A DNA stretch of 64,000 nucleotides from Cunninghamia lanceolata (taxonomy: Eukaryota; Streptophyta; Pinopsida; Cupressales; Cupressaceae), in assembly GCA_027924645.1 (NCBI GenBank), contig BSBN01000809.1, positions 40,640,001-40,704,000 of the forward strand, written 5' to 3'. Below the pieces are notes generated by a model. It saw only the letters and a program-made list of their open reading frames with translations. It did no database searches and was not told the DNA's origin. The translations under genes and the position numbers were made by a program. The first letter of the stretch is position 1. Each line of letters opens with the position of its first letter. This document shows, in pieces, positions 10,981 to 21,450 of this stretch.

Positions 10981-12045
10981 AAAAAGAAGAAGAACCCAGA
11001 TTTAGATTTTGACAAGTCACAAGATGATGGTGATGCCTTCATCATAGTTTTGGCAACCCATGCATCTAATGATGTGTAGAAGATTGATTCTGGTGCATCA
11101 TTCCACATGACCTCACATCGAAACTGGTTTACTAAGTATGAGGAGTTTGATGGTGGAAAGGTGTACCTGGGTGACGACTCTCATATGAAGATTGTTGGTC
11201 ATGGAAGAGTCTCTATTCGATTCCCTGATGGACGAGTGAAGGGGATCTCTAGAGTTATGCACATCCTAGGCTTAGGACGAAACCTACTTTCTATAAGTAT
11301 GTTGAATGATGTAGGTGTGCAGGTTGTCTTTTCGAAAGAAAGATGCAAGATGACTAGAGGAGCTATGGTGTTTGCTAAGGGTACTAGGAGAGGAACTTTG
11401 TTTCAGCTAGAGGCATGCCTTTCACAATGCAATAGTTCTTCTGACTCAAGGAAGAGGGAAGCAGTCACTTCATCCCCACCATCTGAATGAGTAGTGGGGA
11501 AATCTATTGTTTCTAGTCCTGATGGTTGTATTCATGCCTTGGAAGTTAAGCTTCTAGCTGAAAAGATAATGTTATGGCATAAGAGATTTGGCCACATTGG
11601 TGAGAAGGGTCTTCGTACCCTGAAAAATAAGAACCTTGTTGAGGAGTTAGATGATTGTAATCTTGAGTTTGATTTTTGCGAACATTGCATATATGGAAAA
11701 CAAAATCATGTTCAGTTTTATTCGAGTTCTCATAAGTCTTCTGGTGTGTTGGACCTTGTTCATTCTGATGTATTCGGTCCTGTTAATATTCCTTCGTTAT
11801 CAAAATCTATATACTTTGTATCTTTCATAGATGATTATAGTAGAAGGACATAGATTTATTTTCTCAAAAGAAAATTTGAAGTCTATAATAAGTTTAAGGA
11901 GTTTAAGGTCTTTGCTAAAAATTAGACTCGTAAAAAGATTAAGTGTTTGAGAACTGACAACGGTGGTGAGTTTTATTCTACAGAATTGGATAAATATTGC
12001 AAGGAACATGGGATTGAAAGACATATGACAACTCCATACACCCCA
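10981..12045 (+). pseudogene. Copia 1 pol, first part: protease, GAG-pre-integrase, integrase core start
   Basis: The protease active site IDSGASFHM lies at 11083-11109, right after a TAG at 11077-11079. GAG-pre-integrase follows at about 11569-11703 (LWHKRFGHIG..C..C), giving the zinc-binding HHCC module of integrase. The DDE core begins with DVFGP and FIDDYSRR (about 11767-11850), and TDNGGEF follows at about 11957. In-frame stops occur at 11488, 11851 and 11923. The frame ends at 12045, where the gag-protease element is inserted after TTPYTP; it resumes at 17234. Confidence 0.88.
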
Positions 12046-12405
12046 TGTTTACCGCAGTAAGGTGTGTTTCACAGAATATGAAGTAAACAGAATTAAGTAG
12101 TATAGTGCATAACACAGAGCATGAAATTATAACAACATTGCACAGAATAAAGCATTGCTCCCATTCATTGAATATATCAGTATTACACTACAATGTTACA
12201 ATGCCGTGGGGTCACCCCGACCACAAAGTATTAAGCCAATATATAACTTGGCCAAGGTTGGTTGAGATACCAACCGTTGGCAACGACTCTATAACTATCC
12301 AACCGTCGGGGTTAATTCCCGATAACACTCCTAACATAACACACTAATTAATTTATGATTATTTACTTGGCCGACTACGAACGACTACAATTATGACCGA
12401 CTACA
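12046..12405 (-). repeat. 3' LTR of the gag-protease element
   Basis: Plus-strand ends are TGTTTACCGCAGTAAGG and GACCGACTACA. It is 360 bases long and nearly identical to 16869-17228. The 80-codon plus-strand frame in each copy is incidental. Confidence 0.95.
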
Positions 12406-12420
12406 TCATCCCCCCCACAA
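12406..12420 (-). promoter_or_regulatory. Polypurine tract
   Basis: On the minus strand TTGTGGGGGGGATGA ends at the 3' LTR start TGTAGTCGG. This is where plus-strand DNA synthesis is primed. Confidence 0.8.
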
Positions 12421-12637
12421 AATTAGTCATCTTCCAGACGACAGAAAACCATCAAGTGACATTAAGTAAGCTTTTGCCGACAACAATGCTGAAGTAGGAG
12501 CTGTGTAAAAGTAGAACCAACACATTTGGAACACCTGCCAGTAGACCAACCAACCAAGGGACCCAATCTGATAGCACACTGAATGCTGTGAATGTTGCAC
12601 CCCATTGCTCATTGGATCAAGATAGTACTAATTTGAT

Positions 12638-12768
12638 GGGGGTTTGGGGGCAACACCCCCAACGGGGTCGAGGGGCAGCGCCCCTCGCGGGGGTTTGGGG
12701 GCAGCGCCCCCAGCGGGGTCGAGGGGCAGCGCCCCTCGCGGGGTCCGGGGGCAGCGCCCCCGCCGCCA
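12638..12768. repeat. GC-rich hairpin tandem repeat
   Basis: Five units of about 26 bases alternate around GGGGGCAGCGCCCCC and GAGGGGCAGCGCCCCTC cores; each core can fold into a stem. The surrounding DNA is AT-rich. Minus-strand units match units in the copia 4 LTRs (58051-58165 and 53388-53480). Confidence 0.9.
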
Positions 12769-12969
12769 AGCCCAAAATAACACCTTCAAAACCATTCGGA
12801 CCTTCATTGCGCACATCATTTTTCTGACAAAATCGAACACTCACCTGCCATCCAAAAACTCATATAATCGGCTGAGAACAGGAATTAGGACAGCGGAATC
12901 CACTTCAGGCATGGAAAAAAAATCTTGAAATGTCCCTTTCTTTTTCGTAAAAAATTGTGGGGACAGGCC

Positions 12970-13095
12970 TTGGTCGTACGCCGTACGGCCTGGTCATACG
13001 ATGTACGATCTGGTCGTACGACGTATGACTTAGCCGTACGACATACATCGTACGGCCTGGTCGTACGTCGTACGGTCTGGCCGTACGTCATACTC
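12970..13095. repeat. CGTACG palindromic tandem array
   Basis: About six units of roughly 20 bases follow the pattern TGGTCGTACGNCGTACGGCC. They are rich in CGTACG palindromes and CpG and lie just downstream of the gag-protease stop. Confidence 0.85.
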
Positions 13096-13111
13096 TTTTT
13101 TTTCAATTTTT

Positions 13112-14392
13112 TCAAAAATTTTTCGACATTTTTTTTTTCCGTCTTTTCCAATTTTTCATCCCTGTCAACCTGAACCAGATTTTTCTATTTTTCTCCGACT
13201 GGGTCCACGTTCGATCTATAACTCCGACTTTAGAACTTTCTTGTCGCGTAATCTGTCTCGTAACATTTTTCCCTTTTCTAGAATTTCGCTGTGAGGGTGA
13301 TTTGCCAGTACGACAAGTAGCCATATCCTCCAAATTAAATATTTTAACTTCATTCTTCATACCTTTATTGATTTTGTAATCGTCGGTAGGATCGGGTGCC
13401 TTTATTGGGACCGGAACTGTTGTCTTCAAAAAAATTAAACTATTTGACTTTTGAACATCATTTTTTCTCTGTTGATTGTCACCGATCGCCAAAACATTGC
13501 AAGTCGCCGGAAATACTCTATAGTCCTTATTCCTTCTGTATGGTCTCTTTTTGGCTGATATTTTCAATGTTGTCTTCCCGTCGTTAGTTTCATCATCCCT
13601 AATCACCTTGCTTGTCAATGACTCTTCATACCTAATCACCTTATCTAGTTCAAATGTATGTGCAAGTGTATCATCTATCTTGGCATTACCCTCTATATAT
13701 TCTTTCTGTGCCTCCCCTGGTCGATTTGTCTGTTTTGGTCGACATGTCTCTGCCACTAGTTGCTCTGTTACTTCTGACTGATTATTACCTTCCTCCCCTT
13801 TGTCACTCATTACCGGTTCCCTCTTACCAAGTGGTTGAGTGTTTGTCAATCCATCCAATGCTTCAGTTATCAACAATGTTTCACTGGGCCCAATATTGCC
13901 GATATTGCCGAGTGGTTCACTAGTCGCCCGAGAGCATTCGCCACTTTCTCTTATTGAAATCATGTTACACTCTGGCTTGAAGAACTCATAGTCTTCCATT
14001 TGCCAGTGGAAGAGCCCACTAAAGGAATTAGTTTCATCCTCAGAACATTCTTGCAGTTTTAATACTCCTTCCTCATCAGGTTCTATTGGTCCTCTGCCAA
14101 CTGACTCCCCTCCGTCTGAATCAGAATCTGATGCCAACTCTTCACTTACAACCTGTGTTCTCAGATCTATGACGATCTTCTTACCTTTGTTCTCTATTGA
14201 CAATGTGTTTCTTTTCCAGTTATGGTTGGCCTTGGCGGCTATCAGCCACCCTCGGCCGAGTAATGCGTCGTACGACGCATTTTGTGCTGTTATGACTACG
14301 AAGTTTAATCGAAAAAGTTGGGTGCCAATCCTTACTTTCTGAGCCATTAGCACTCCCAGCACTTTAATTCCGTGCTGGTCTGCTCCCACTAA
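13112..14392 (-). CDS. Gag-protease element, downstream protease and C-terminal tail
   Basis: This continues the upstream frame after a single TAG (14395-14393) with LVGADQHGI. It contains the second protease motif, NASYDALLGRGWL, which matches the LLGRDWL-type flap/helix region of gypsy retropepsins. A long hydrophilic tail rich in Asp, Glu, Ser and Lys follows, up to the stop at 13112. No RT motif (YMDD/YVDD/YLDD) follows. The frame is open for 425 codons, unusual among the decayed neighbours. The single stop probably arose by C-to-T change of a CAG codon rather than being a designed recoding site. Confidence 0.8.
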   Translation of the reverse strand, partial: LVGADQHGIKVLGVLMAQKVRIGTQLFRLNFVVITAQNASYDALLGRGWLIAAKANHNWKRNTLSIENKGKKIVIDLRTQVVSEELASDSDSDGGESVGRGPIEPDEEGVLKLQECSEDETNSFSGLFHWQMEDYEFFKPECNMISIRESGECSRATSEPLGNIGNIGPSETLLITEALDGLTNTQPLGKREPVMSDKGEEGNNQSEVTEQLVAETCRPKQTNRPGEAQKEYIEGNAKIDDTLAHTFELDKVIRYEESLTSKVIRDDETNDGKTTLKISAKKRPYRRNKDYRVFPATCNVLAIGDNQQRKNDVQKSNSLIFLKTTVPVPIKAPDPTDDYKINKGMKNEVKIFNLEDMATCRTGKSPSQRNSRKGKNVTRQITRQESSKVGVIDRTWTQSEKNRKIWFRLTGMKNWKRRKKKMSKNF

Positions 14393-16690
14393 CTAGAAAT
14401 TTTGTGGCCATAGTGTAGGTTTCCCCAAGCACTTCCACGTATCTTCTGTCAGAACATTCACTCCCGATCCCCCGTCGATTATTGTGTTTGTTAGATGATA
14501 TCCACCGATTTCCATGTGTATGATGGCTGGGTTCTTGCCACTGTTTACTGCCAACAATCTTGGGTCGATGACTTGTTCTCCCTCGAGCGGTGGCTCCACT
14601 ATGATGTCTTCCTCCTTTGTTTGCCTGTTTGGTTCCCCTTCCATCACCTTCGAGATTGCCATTCTTAATTGCGGCATAGTCTGTAAAAGATCTGCTATCT
14701 TAACCGATACAGTGGTTTGTAGCACCTGGTTCACGATGCTCTTTTCTGACTTTGGTCGTACGGTAGTTGTTTTTCTGTTCTTTTCTTCTGTTTCCATTGC
14801 CATCTCTACTTCCTTCCTAGCCTCCCGAAGTCTCTCCTTCTCGGTCCGGGGATCTGGATACATCACTTTTTTTCCTTGTGCTCGGGTAACCGCTAGGATC
14901 TCTTCATCCTTCTCCTTGAAACTGATCATATTCACCCCTTTTTGCTTCAGGCAATCTTTTTCTTCGTGATCTCCAGGCCCGCACCACTTGCATAATGCAT
15001 TTATTGTGTTCTGATTGTTGTTCAGGCATTCTCTTGCAAAGTGTCCCCACTCGTTGCATTGCCGGCACTGTATCATAGGTCGCCCCTTGCTGTCATACTG
15101 CAATCTGTTTCTTGGACTTCTATTGCTTTGGTAACCTCCAGGGGATGCATGGCTATTGTACTGGGGCTTTGGTGGTGTGTTCGGTGGGGTTGACGGTTCT
15201 CCTTGAGTGAACAGTACTTGCGTACCCCTTGCTTTCAGATTGTATAGGCATTCCTTGATGGAATGTCCCATCACTTGGCAAATATCACAAAACAATTTTT
15301 TCAGACAATTTGTCTTTGTATGACCTTCCCCCTTGCAATCTGTACACCACAGTTCTCTGGCTTCCCTCATACTCTCCTTGTCGGCCTTCAGTTCTTTCAT
15401 CATTCTCATCATGTCCTTCCTGAGTGCTTGCACGGTCTTGGACTCACTGTCGCTGTTGTCATCCGTACTCTCCTCGTCGTCCGTCTTCCTTTTCCCTCGG
15501 AAGGATATTTTATTTTCACTCTCTATATCCATCGCTCGATTGTAGGCTTCATCGTATGATGATGGAGGCACGACTTTCATTTTCTTTCTCAGCGATGGAC
15601 GCAACCCTTCGATGAACCATCGTTTCTTCAGCCCGTCGGCCGGCTGAGTCTCCAGTTTTCCCAACAATTCTTTCAGTCTCCGGTTGTAGGTTCGCACGTT
15701 CTCGTGCTTCTCTTGCTTTGTACTGTAGATCTCCGCTACAATTTCACTATCATCCCTCAAAAGTTTGAATTCGTCTTGGAATGCCTTCTTAAGTAATCTC
15801 CATGATGCCCTGTGTGCTTGGGCCAACTCTGTGTACCAGTCAATGGCACTATCTCTCAGTGTCGCTGGAAATGCTTTCAGCCAGTAGTCCACATCATCTT
15901 GCCCATTGGCTATCCAAATCGTCTCGCACGTCTTACAGTGTCGTACTAGATCTTCTAACCCATCCCCCGTAAATTTTGGCAGCTTCTGCCTCTCGGCTGG
16001 CAGAGTCACCATCCTTCCCCGATGCCCTCCCTATGCGTTGGACCTGACTGGACTGGTTCTCTCGCAACGTCCCGGTGCGTCACCTGCACTCTCGACCACG
16101 TTCGAGTCTTCCCCGCGTCCTCTGTCAGCATCCTCTACACCTTGAGTCTCCTCGGGTTCGTTCTGATACTCCCTCTGCCCTGGGGTCTTAGGCTCAGATC
16201 TTCCAACTCTCGGCCCTTCGTCGTCCGATATGGATAACTCTCCGATGTGGCATATGCCTTTCTCAGTTGTACGGCGTGCGACGGCGATCGGCGTCACGTT
16301 CCTCCTCTTGTTTCAGACGTTCTTCATACCTTCTGAGAATTTGTTGTCGTCGCACTTCCCTATCTCTCTCTTCTCGAAGATCTTGAAAGGCTATCAGGTT
16401 CCTTGCCAGAAGTCGAGGAATGCGGTTCAAAAGGTTATCCACTTCGCTATTGACACGCAGGTTCTCTGAAATAACCTCCTCTGGAACCTCTCTGTGAATA
16501 GATTCGTCTCATATTGTCCGACTGATAATAACCACAGATTGACTAATTCCTGAGTTACTTCATCTTCTCGACTTCTGGGTTCATTCTCTTCTCTATCGCT
16601 TCCCTCGTGCTCTTGCTGAATTTCTTGTATTATTTCTTCTACGTGCTTTCTGTCTTGTACTTCCTCGTCGGTGTCAATTGGTTGCCCCAT
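14393..16690 (-). CDS. Gag-protease element, gag with four zinc knuckles and start of protease
   Basis: The main frame is 16012-14393 (539 codons). It opens MVTLPAERQKLPKFTGDG, then has the gag capsid domain (DYWLKAFPATLRDSAIDWY, RWFIEGLRPSLRKKM). Four zinc-knuckle-like motifs follow: CTDCKGEGHTKTNC, CDICQVMGHSIKEC, CRQCNEWGHFAREC and CKWCGPGDHEEKDC. The retropepsin active site is TIIDGGSGVNVL. The true gag start is probably MGQPIDTDEEVQ at 16690, with an acidic N-terminal region broken by a few shifts and a TAG just before 16012. DGGSG is seen in related gypsy proteases. Confidence 0.85.
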
Positions 16691-16847
16691 TACGCTGCCA
16701 TTTTCTTGATGCTAGATACACCCGACGGCTTGTTCAGACGATGTCACTTGTCTGATGGTATCGGACGTCTCAACTTGTCATCTCCTTATCACCCGATGGC
16801 ATCGGACGACTCCACTTGTCATCGACTTGTCACCCTCGACCCGTTTT

Positions 16848-16866
16848 CGAACTGGCAACGGCGCCA
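16848..16866 (-). promoter_or_regulatory. Primer-binding site, Tat-type
   Basis: On the minus strand TGGCGCCGTTGCCAGTTCG lies two bases after the 5' LTR end. TGGCGCCGTTGCC is the classical primer site of plant Tat/Athila-type gypsy elements. Confidence 0.92.
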
Positions 16867-16868
16867 AA

Positions 16869-17228
16869 TGTTTACCGCAGTAAGGTGTGTTTCACAGAAT
16901 ATGAAGTAAACAGAATTAAGTAGTATAGTGCATAACACAGAGCATGAAATTATAACAGCATTGCATAGAATAAAGCATTGTTCCCATTCATTGAATATAT
17001 CAGTATTACACTACAATGTTACAATGCCGTGGGGTCGCCCCGACTACAAAGTATTAAGCCAATATATAACTTGGCCAAGGTTGGTTGAGATACCAACCGT
17101 TGGCAATGACTCTATAACTATCCAACCATCGGGGTTAATTCCCGATAACACTCCTAACATAACACACTAATTAATTTATGATTATTTACTTGGCCGACTA
17201 CGACCGACTACAATTATGACCGACTACA
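16869..17228 (-). repeat. 5' LTR of the gag-protease element
   Basis: It pairs with 12046-12405: same 360-base length, TG...CA ends on the plus strand, and eight base differences. It is directly followed by the TSD CCCCA. Confidence 0.95.
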
Positions 17229-17233
17229 CCCCA

Positions 17234-19515
17234 CAACAAAATGGAGTTACAGAGAAGACGAATAGGACACTAATGGAGAAGGCTAGGAGTATGCTTAGTG
17301 CAGCTAGCCTAGAATAAAAGTTTTGGGCTGAACCTATTCCCACTGCTTGCTATCTTGTAAATAGATCTCCTACATCATCTTTTGTTGGAAAGACACCCAT
17401 GGAGGTGTGGTCTGGTAGAAATCCTTCAATAAGGCATCTTCATGTTTTTGGTTGTGAGGCATATGCACATGTGCCTAGGGAGAAGTGGTCAAAATTGGAG
17501 AACAAGGCTATTAAGTGTATCTTCATTGGCTATGGTGTTGGTGTGAAAGGATACAAGCTTTGGGACCCCATGATGAAAAAGTGTTGTATAGAAGAAGTGT
17601 CATCTTTAGAGAGCTAATACCTTCTTCCATTATTTTACAGCTAGAAGAAAAAGAAAAGATAGAGGATATTCTTCAGTTTCCTGCTACCCCTGAGAAGACT
17701 GAACAGAAAGACAACGTTGGACCTAATGATGAGGAGAGCTCTAGTAGCTCTGAAAGCTTAGATGAAGAAGCTAAACCTCAACCTCAGCTCTTGAGGAGGT
17801 CCACACAAATCAGGAAGCAACCTGAGAGGTTTGGTTTTACATTGCTTGATTCTTGTTTTGCTTTTGCTTTGCTGACTAATAGTGATGAACCTAGAACTAT
17901 ATCAAAGGCTATGGATATGAAAGATGCAAGTTCCTGGAAGAAGGCCATGGAGGATGAAATGGCTTCTTTGGAAAAGAATCAAACTTGGGACTTGGTGCCC
18001 TTGCCTCTTGGATGGAAACCCGTTGGATGCAAATGGGTGTTCAAGAAGAAATTTGGTGCAGATGCCAGTGTTGAGAAGTATAAGGGCAGATTGGTTGCAA
18101 AGAGGTATTCACAAGTGGAGGGTATAGATTATGGTGAGATCTTCTCTCCCATTGCAAAGATGACATCCATTTGATTCCAGTTATCTCTTGCAGCAACTTA
18201 TGACTTAGAGGTAGAACAGATGGATGTGAAGACAACTTTCCTTCATGGTGATTTGGAGGAAGAAATCTACTTGTAACAGCCAGAGCATTACATGGTGAAA
18301 GGTAAAGAAAATTTGGTTTTCAAGTTAAAGAAGTCTTTGTATGGTTTGAAGCAGTCTCCTAGGAGGTAGTATTTGAAGTTTGATGCATTTGTGTTGTCAA
18401 TTAGATTTGTGAGATTGAAATCAGATCACTATGTGTATTATAAGTTTGATGGTGATCGTATTCTCATTGTTGCATTATATGTTGATGATATGTTGCTCAT
18501 TGGGACGGGTAAGAATATGATTTCTGATTTTAAATCTTAGTTGTCAACACAGTTTGAAATGAAAGATTTAGGGATAGCCAGGTACATTCTAGGAATGGAA
18601 ATCAGAAGAGACAGAACTAACATAACACTTTGGTTAAGCCAGAGTAAGTATGTGAAGACCGTGTTGGACAGGTTCAACATGGCAGATTGTAGACCATTGT
18701 GTGTTCCTATTTCTTTGGGAACAAAGTTGTATGTTGAGGATTGTCCAAAATCTCCTAGTGAGGTGGAGGACATGAGCAGTGTACCTTATGCTAGTGTTGT
18801 TGGCAGTTTGATGTATGCTATGGTCTACACAAGACTAGACATTGCCCAAGCAGTGGGAGTCCTTAGTCAATTTATGGCTAATCCCAGACTGATACATTGG
18901 GATGCAGTTAAGCGAGTGTTCAGATATTTGAGGGGTGCTTTTGAGTATTCCATTTGCTATCATGGCAATGCTATAGGACCTCCACATTCTATTGATATTC
19001 ATGGATTTGTGGATTCAGATTGGGTAGGTGACATTGACAGTAGGAGATCCACTCGTGCTTATGTGTTTACACTATTTGGTGGTGCTATTAGTTGGATGAG
19101 TAAGTGATAACCTGTGGTTGCTTTGTCCATGACAGAAGCTAAGTATATGGCAGCAACTCATGCTTTTAAGGAAGCCGTTTGGCTTAAGAGATTGTGTTCA
19201 GATATTGGTGTTGATGCAGGTTAGATTATGATTAGTTGTGATAGTTAGAGTGTGATTTACCTTGTGAAGAATCCAACTTTCCATGCCAGAACAAAGCATA
19301 TTGATGTTTAGTTTCACTTCATACGAGACATGGTAGAGGATGGGAAGGTAAATTTGGAGAAGGTAGATACTTTCAAGAATGTTGCAGATGCATTGATGAA
19401 GCCAGTGGGAACAAAGAAGTTTAGATGGTGTTTAGAGTTTATCAGCCTCTCAGCCTATAGCAGTGAAATCTTGTTATTCTATTGGCTCTTACAAGGTGTT
19501 CAACAAGTGGGAGAA
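17234..19515 (+). pseudogene. Copia 1 pol, second part: integrase end, RT, RNase H
   Basis: The frame resumes with QNGVTEK (rest of the integrase DDE core), then the conserved HLHVFGCEAYAHVP integrase C-terminal motif near 17440. The RT starts near 17930 ([20 protein letters not shown]), with KARLV-like KGRLVAK, LYGLKQSPR and the catalytic ALYVDDML at about 18473. RNase H includes DWVGDIDSRRSTRAY near 19020 and a degraded ALSMTEAKYMAA near 19120. Stops include 18172, 18538, 19105, 19108 and 19309. The terminal stop of the paralogue (TAA, 43203) is GAA here, so the frame reads on through the polypurine tract AAGTGGGAGAA (19505-19515) into the LTR. Confidence 0.88.
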
Positions 19516-20566
19516 TGTTGGGAATTAAGGTGTCTCAACCTCAGTAATTCCTTGCATTATTTATGATTGTATTTATTGATTCATTGCCTATGTTGTAAAT
19601 TCCATATTGTCATTTTGTGTGATGTGGCATGATGATGTGTCATCCTACATGGAAGAAGACAACTTGTAATTTTGTCCTCACATGAGGAGATAGGCATCCC
19701 ACTTTGTGGTAGGAGTATTTTGCCATGTGTCAGCATCTTGGATGTTGTGTAAGGAAATGTTGACTGAAATGGTTATGACGGATTCCTATGACGAAGTTAT
19801 GACATGTAAGAGTCATAAATAGAAGCTTGTAAGATAGGTAAAGACATGTGTCATGAAGCATCTTTGAAAAAGGCATCTTTGGGTGCCCCAAGGTGGACTA
19901 TGACATGTAAGAGAATATGCTATTTATAGCATGTATATGACAGATTCTCTTACAACTGTAAGTTGTAACTGCTATGACAGATTCTATGATGGTCGTAAGA
20001 GTCATAAGAGCATCTTTCATAGACCATTTTGGAAATAGGTGATCTCTTTGGGATTGGAGTTATGGACAAGTGTCAGGAACATTCTACAATGTTGACCAAG
20101 TGTCCATAGGCATGGGTTTTGGGCCATGAGGCCAAGTTGGATGCCCATTCCAAGATAGAGCTAATTTTGCCTTCTGTATTCTATATAGACAGGTGCTTGG
20201 AAGAGGAGATGTAGCATGTGATTGACAGGTATAGTTATGCTGCTGGATTGACTCCAGACATGAGTGTTGAAGACTATTGAAGCTTGCATTGCAAGTGTAA
20301 TGTAAAAACAACATTCAGTTTTGATAATACATTGTGCAAGTTTCTAAGTGTTGGGTTTTTCACCCGATAAGGGTTTTCCCCACATTATATCTTTGTCTCT
20401 CTTCTTTTGTCTTCTTTTGTCTTCTTTCTGGTTCATGTGTATTGCTGCAATATCTCTGTTGTATGTTTCATGTTGCTATAATTGTAAGGATTAAATTGAA
20501 TTTACATAGCTCTCCCCTCATTAGATTAGTGTAGGAAGCAATTTCTGCACACCTAGCTTCCTTTCA
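19516..20566 (+). repeat. Copia 1 3' LTR
   Basis: It is 1,051 bases from TGTTGGGAATTAAGG to CTTCCTTTCA, preceded by the polypurine tract GTGGGAGAA. It aligns along its length with 38024-39064 and 43254-44273. A TATA-like TCTATATAGACAGG lies near 20180. Confidence 0.93.
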
Positions 20567-21450
20567 TGCTCCCCATCAGGTTTGCACTTATTTTGATGAA
20601 AACTCAACAAAATACCACCATAATCTTAATCTCTCTGTTAGCTATCTAACCATATATTTTTTTCACATTTTGAGTACATTAAGGGTTTCGTCTTGAATTT
20701 CTTTTGTTAACGTGTCCATTTTTTGTCAAAAACTAGTGTCTAGTATTTTGACTTTTTTTTTAACCATTCATCAAAATTTGAAATAAGTTACATTTTTTAG
20801 AAACTAGACTTCATTCTACACATATTAAAAAAATATATTTTTGATTAGTTTTCAAACATTTTAGGGGGGAGCACGCTCAAATTTCTATTTTTTAGGATTT
20901 GTCCACTTTAAAAATTACTAAAAAATTAATTATTCATGAAAAAATTATCATAAAAATTAGGGATAAACTACATGGTGTTAGCTAATTTCTCACTAGAGCG
21001 ATTATTGAAATACTAAAAAAAAAGTTAACATTTTAGGGGGAGCACACCAGACGCTATGTTATGTTTTTTTTGAGAAAAACATGACCAATTTGTGTGGTCC
21101 CCCTTTTTGAACCCCTTAATCTCGTAGACATGATTTTTCCACAGTCCATGTTGATAATTGAATTGTTTCTAGAAAAATTGTGTGTTGCTTTATTTTGCCT
21201 CAACGTTTCAGATCACACTCCATGATCCATCATCAAGAGCACTTAATCTCAACCATTTTTGGAAAAAAATAGTAGTTTAGAAACTAGATTCAGAGCACTA
21301 TGACTCTTGTTTTTGTTCCATCTTCAAATTTTGAGTGTAGCTATCTTAAATTTCTCATCCAACATCAATGTTTCCTATTTTCAGAAAAAAAAAAAGAGGC
21401 ATCTTAAGACCCCATTTTGGTCCCTCATCTTTGTGCAATTACTGTAATTC
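20567..21450. other. Unclassified noncoding stretch
   Basis: AT-rich sequence with no coding frame, LTR or terminal repeat that I can define. A GGGGGAGCAC motif occurs twice (near 20867 and 21038), and TGCTCCCC occurs once right after the copia LTR. It may be decayed transposon or host DNA in which copia 1 landed. Confidence 0.4.

Larger units (their letters stand above)
12046..17228 (-). mobile_element. Gag-protease-only gypsy-related element (TR-GAG type)
   Basis: Two 360-base LTRs (12046-12405 and 16869-17228) flank one gag-protease frame read on the minus strand. TSD CCCCA is perfect at 12041-12045 and 17229-17233. The Tat-type primer site is at 16848-16866 and the polypurine tract at 12406-12420. 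No RT, RNase H or integrase sequence is present, so RT and integrase would have to be supplied in trans. I count eight differences between the LTRs (about 2%), seven of them transitions, so it is a relatively young insertion. The 3' noncoding part holds GC-rich hairpin repeats and a CGTACG array. Confidence 0.92.
9308..20566 (+). mobile_element. Copia element 1 (Tork/TNT1-like), interrupted
   Basis: The order is truncated 5' LTR (9308-10113), initiator-Met primer site, gag, protease, integrase, RT, RNase H, polypurine tract and 3' LTR (19516-20566). The integrase is interrupted by a 5.2-kb gag-protease element. About 240 bases of the left LTR are missing because the giant-LTR gypsy lies there. 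Its paralogue of the same family is at 38024-44273. The coding parts carry many stops, so it is not autonomous. The right flank after 20566 begins TGCTC; the matching left flank is outside the window. Confidence 0.9.

Noticed and set aside
12105..12347. 80-codon plus-strand frame present twice (also 16928-17170)
   Set aside because: It lies wholly inside the two LTR copies of the gag-protease element, antisense to it; the duplication reflects LTR identity, not a gene.
12970..13095. CRISPR-like array
   Set aside because: Units are contiguous diverged palindromes without unique spacers, inside a plant retroelement.
13396..15615. Several plus-strand frames opposite the gag-protease gene
   Set aside because: All overlap a longer minus-strand frame with recognisable zinc knuckles and protease motifs.
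20567..21060. Possible transposon with TGCTCCCC / GGGGGAGCA ends
   Set aside because: Only 8 matching bases, no longer inverted repeat and no flank duplication; compatible with chance.
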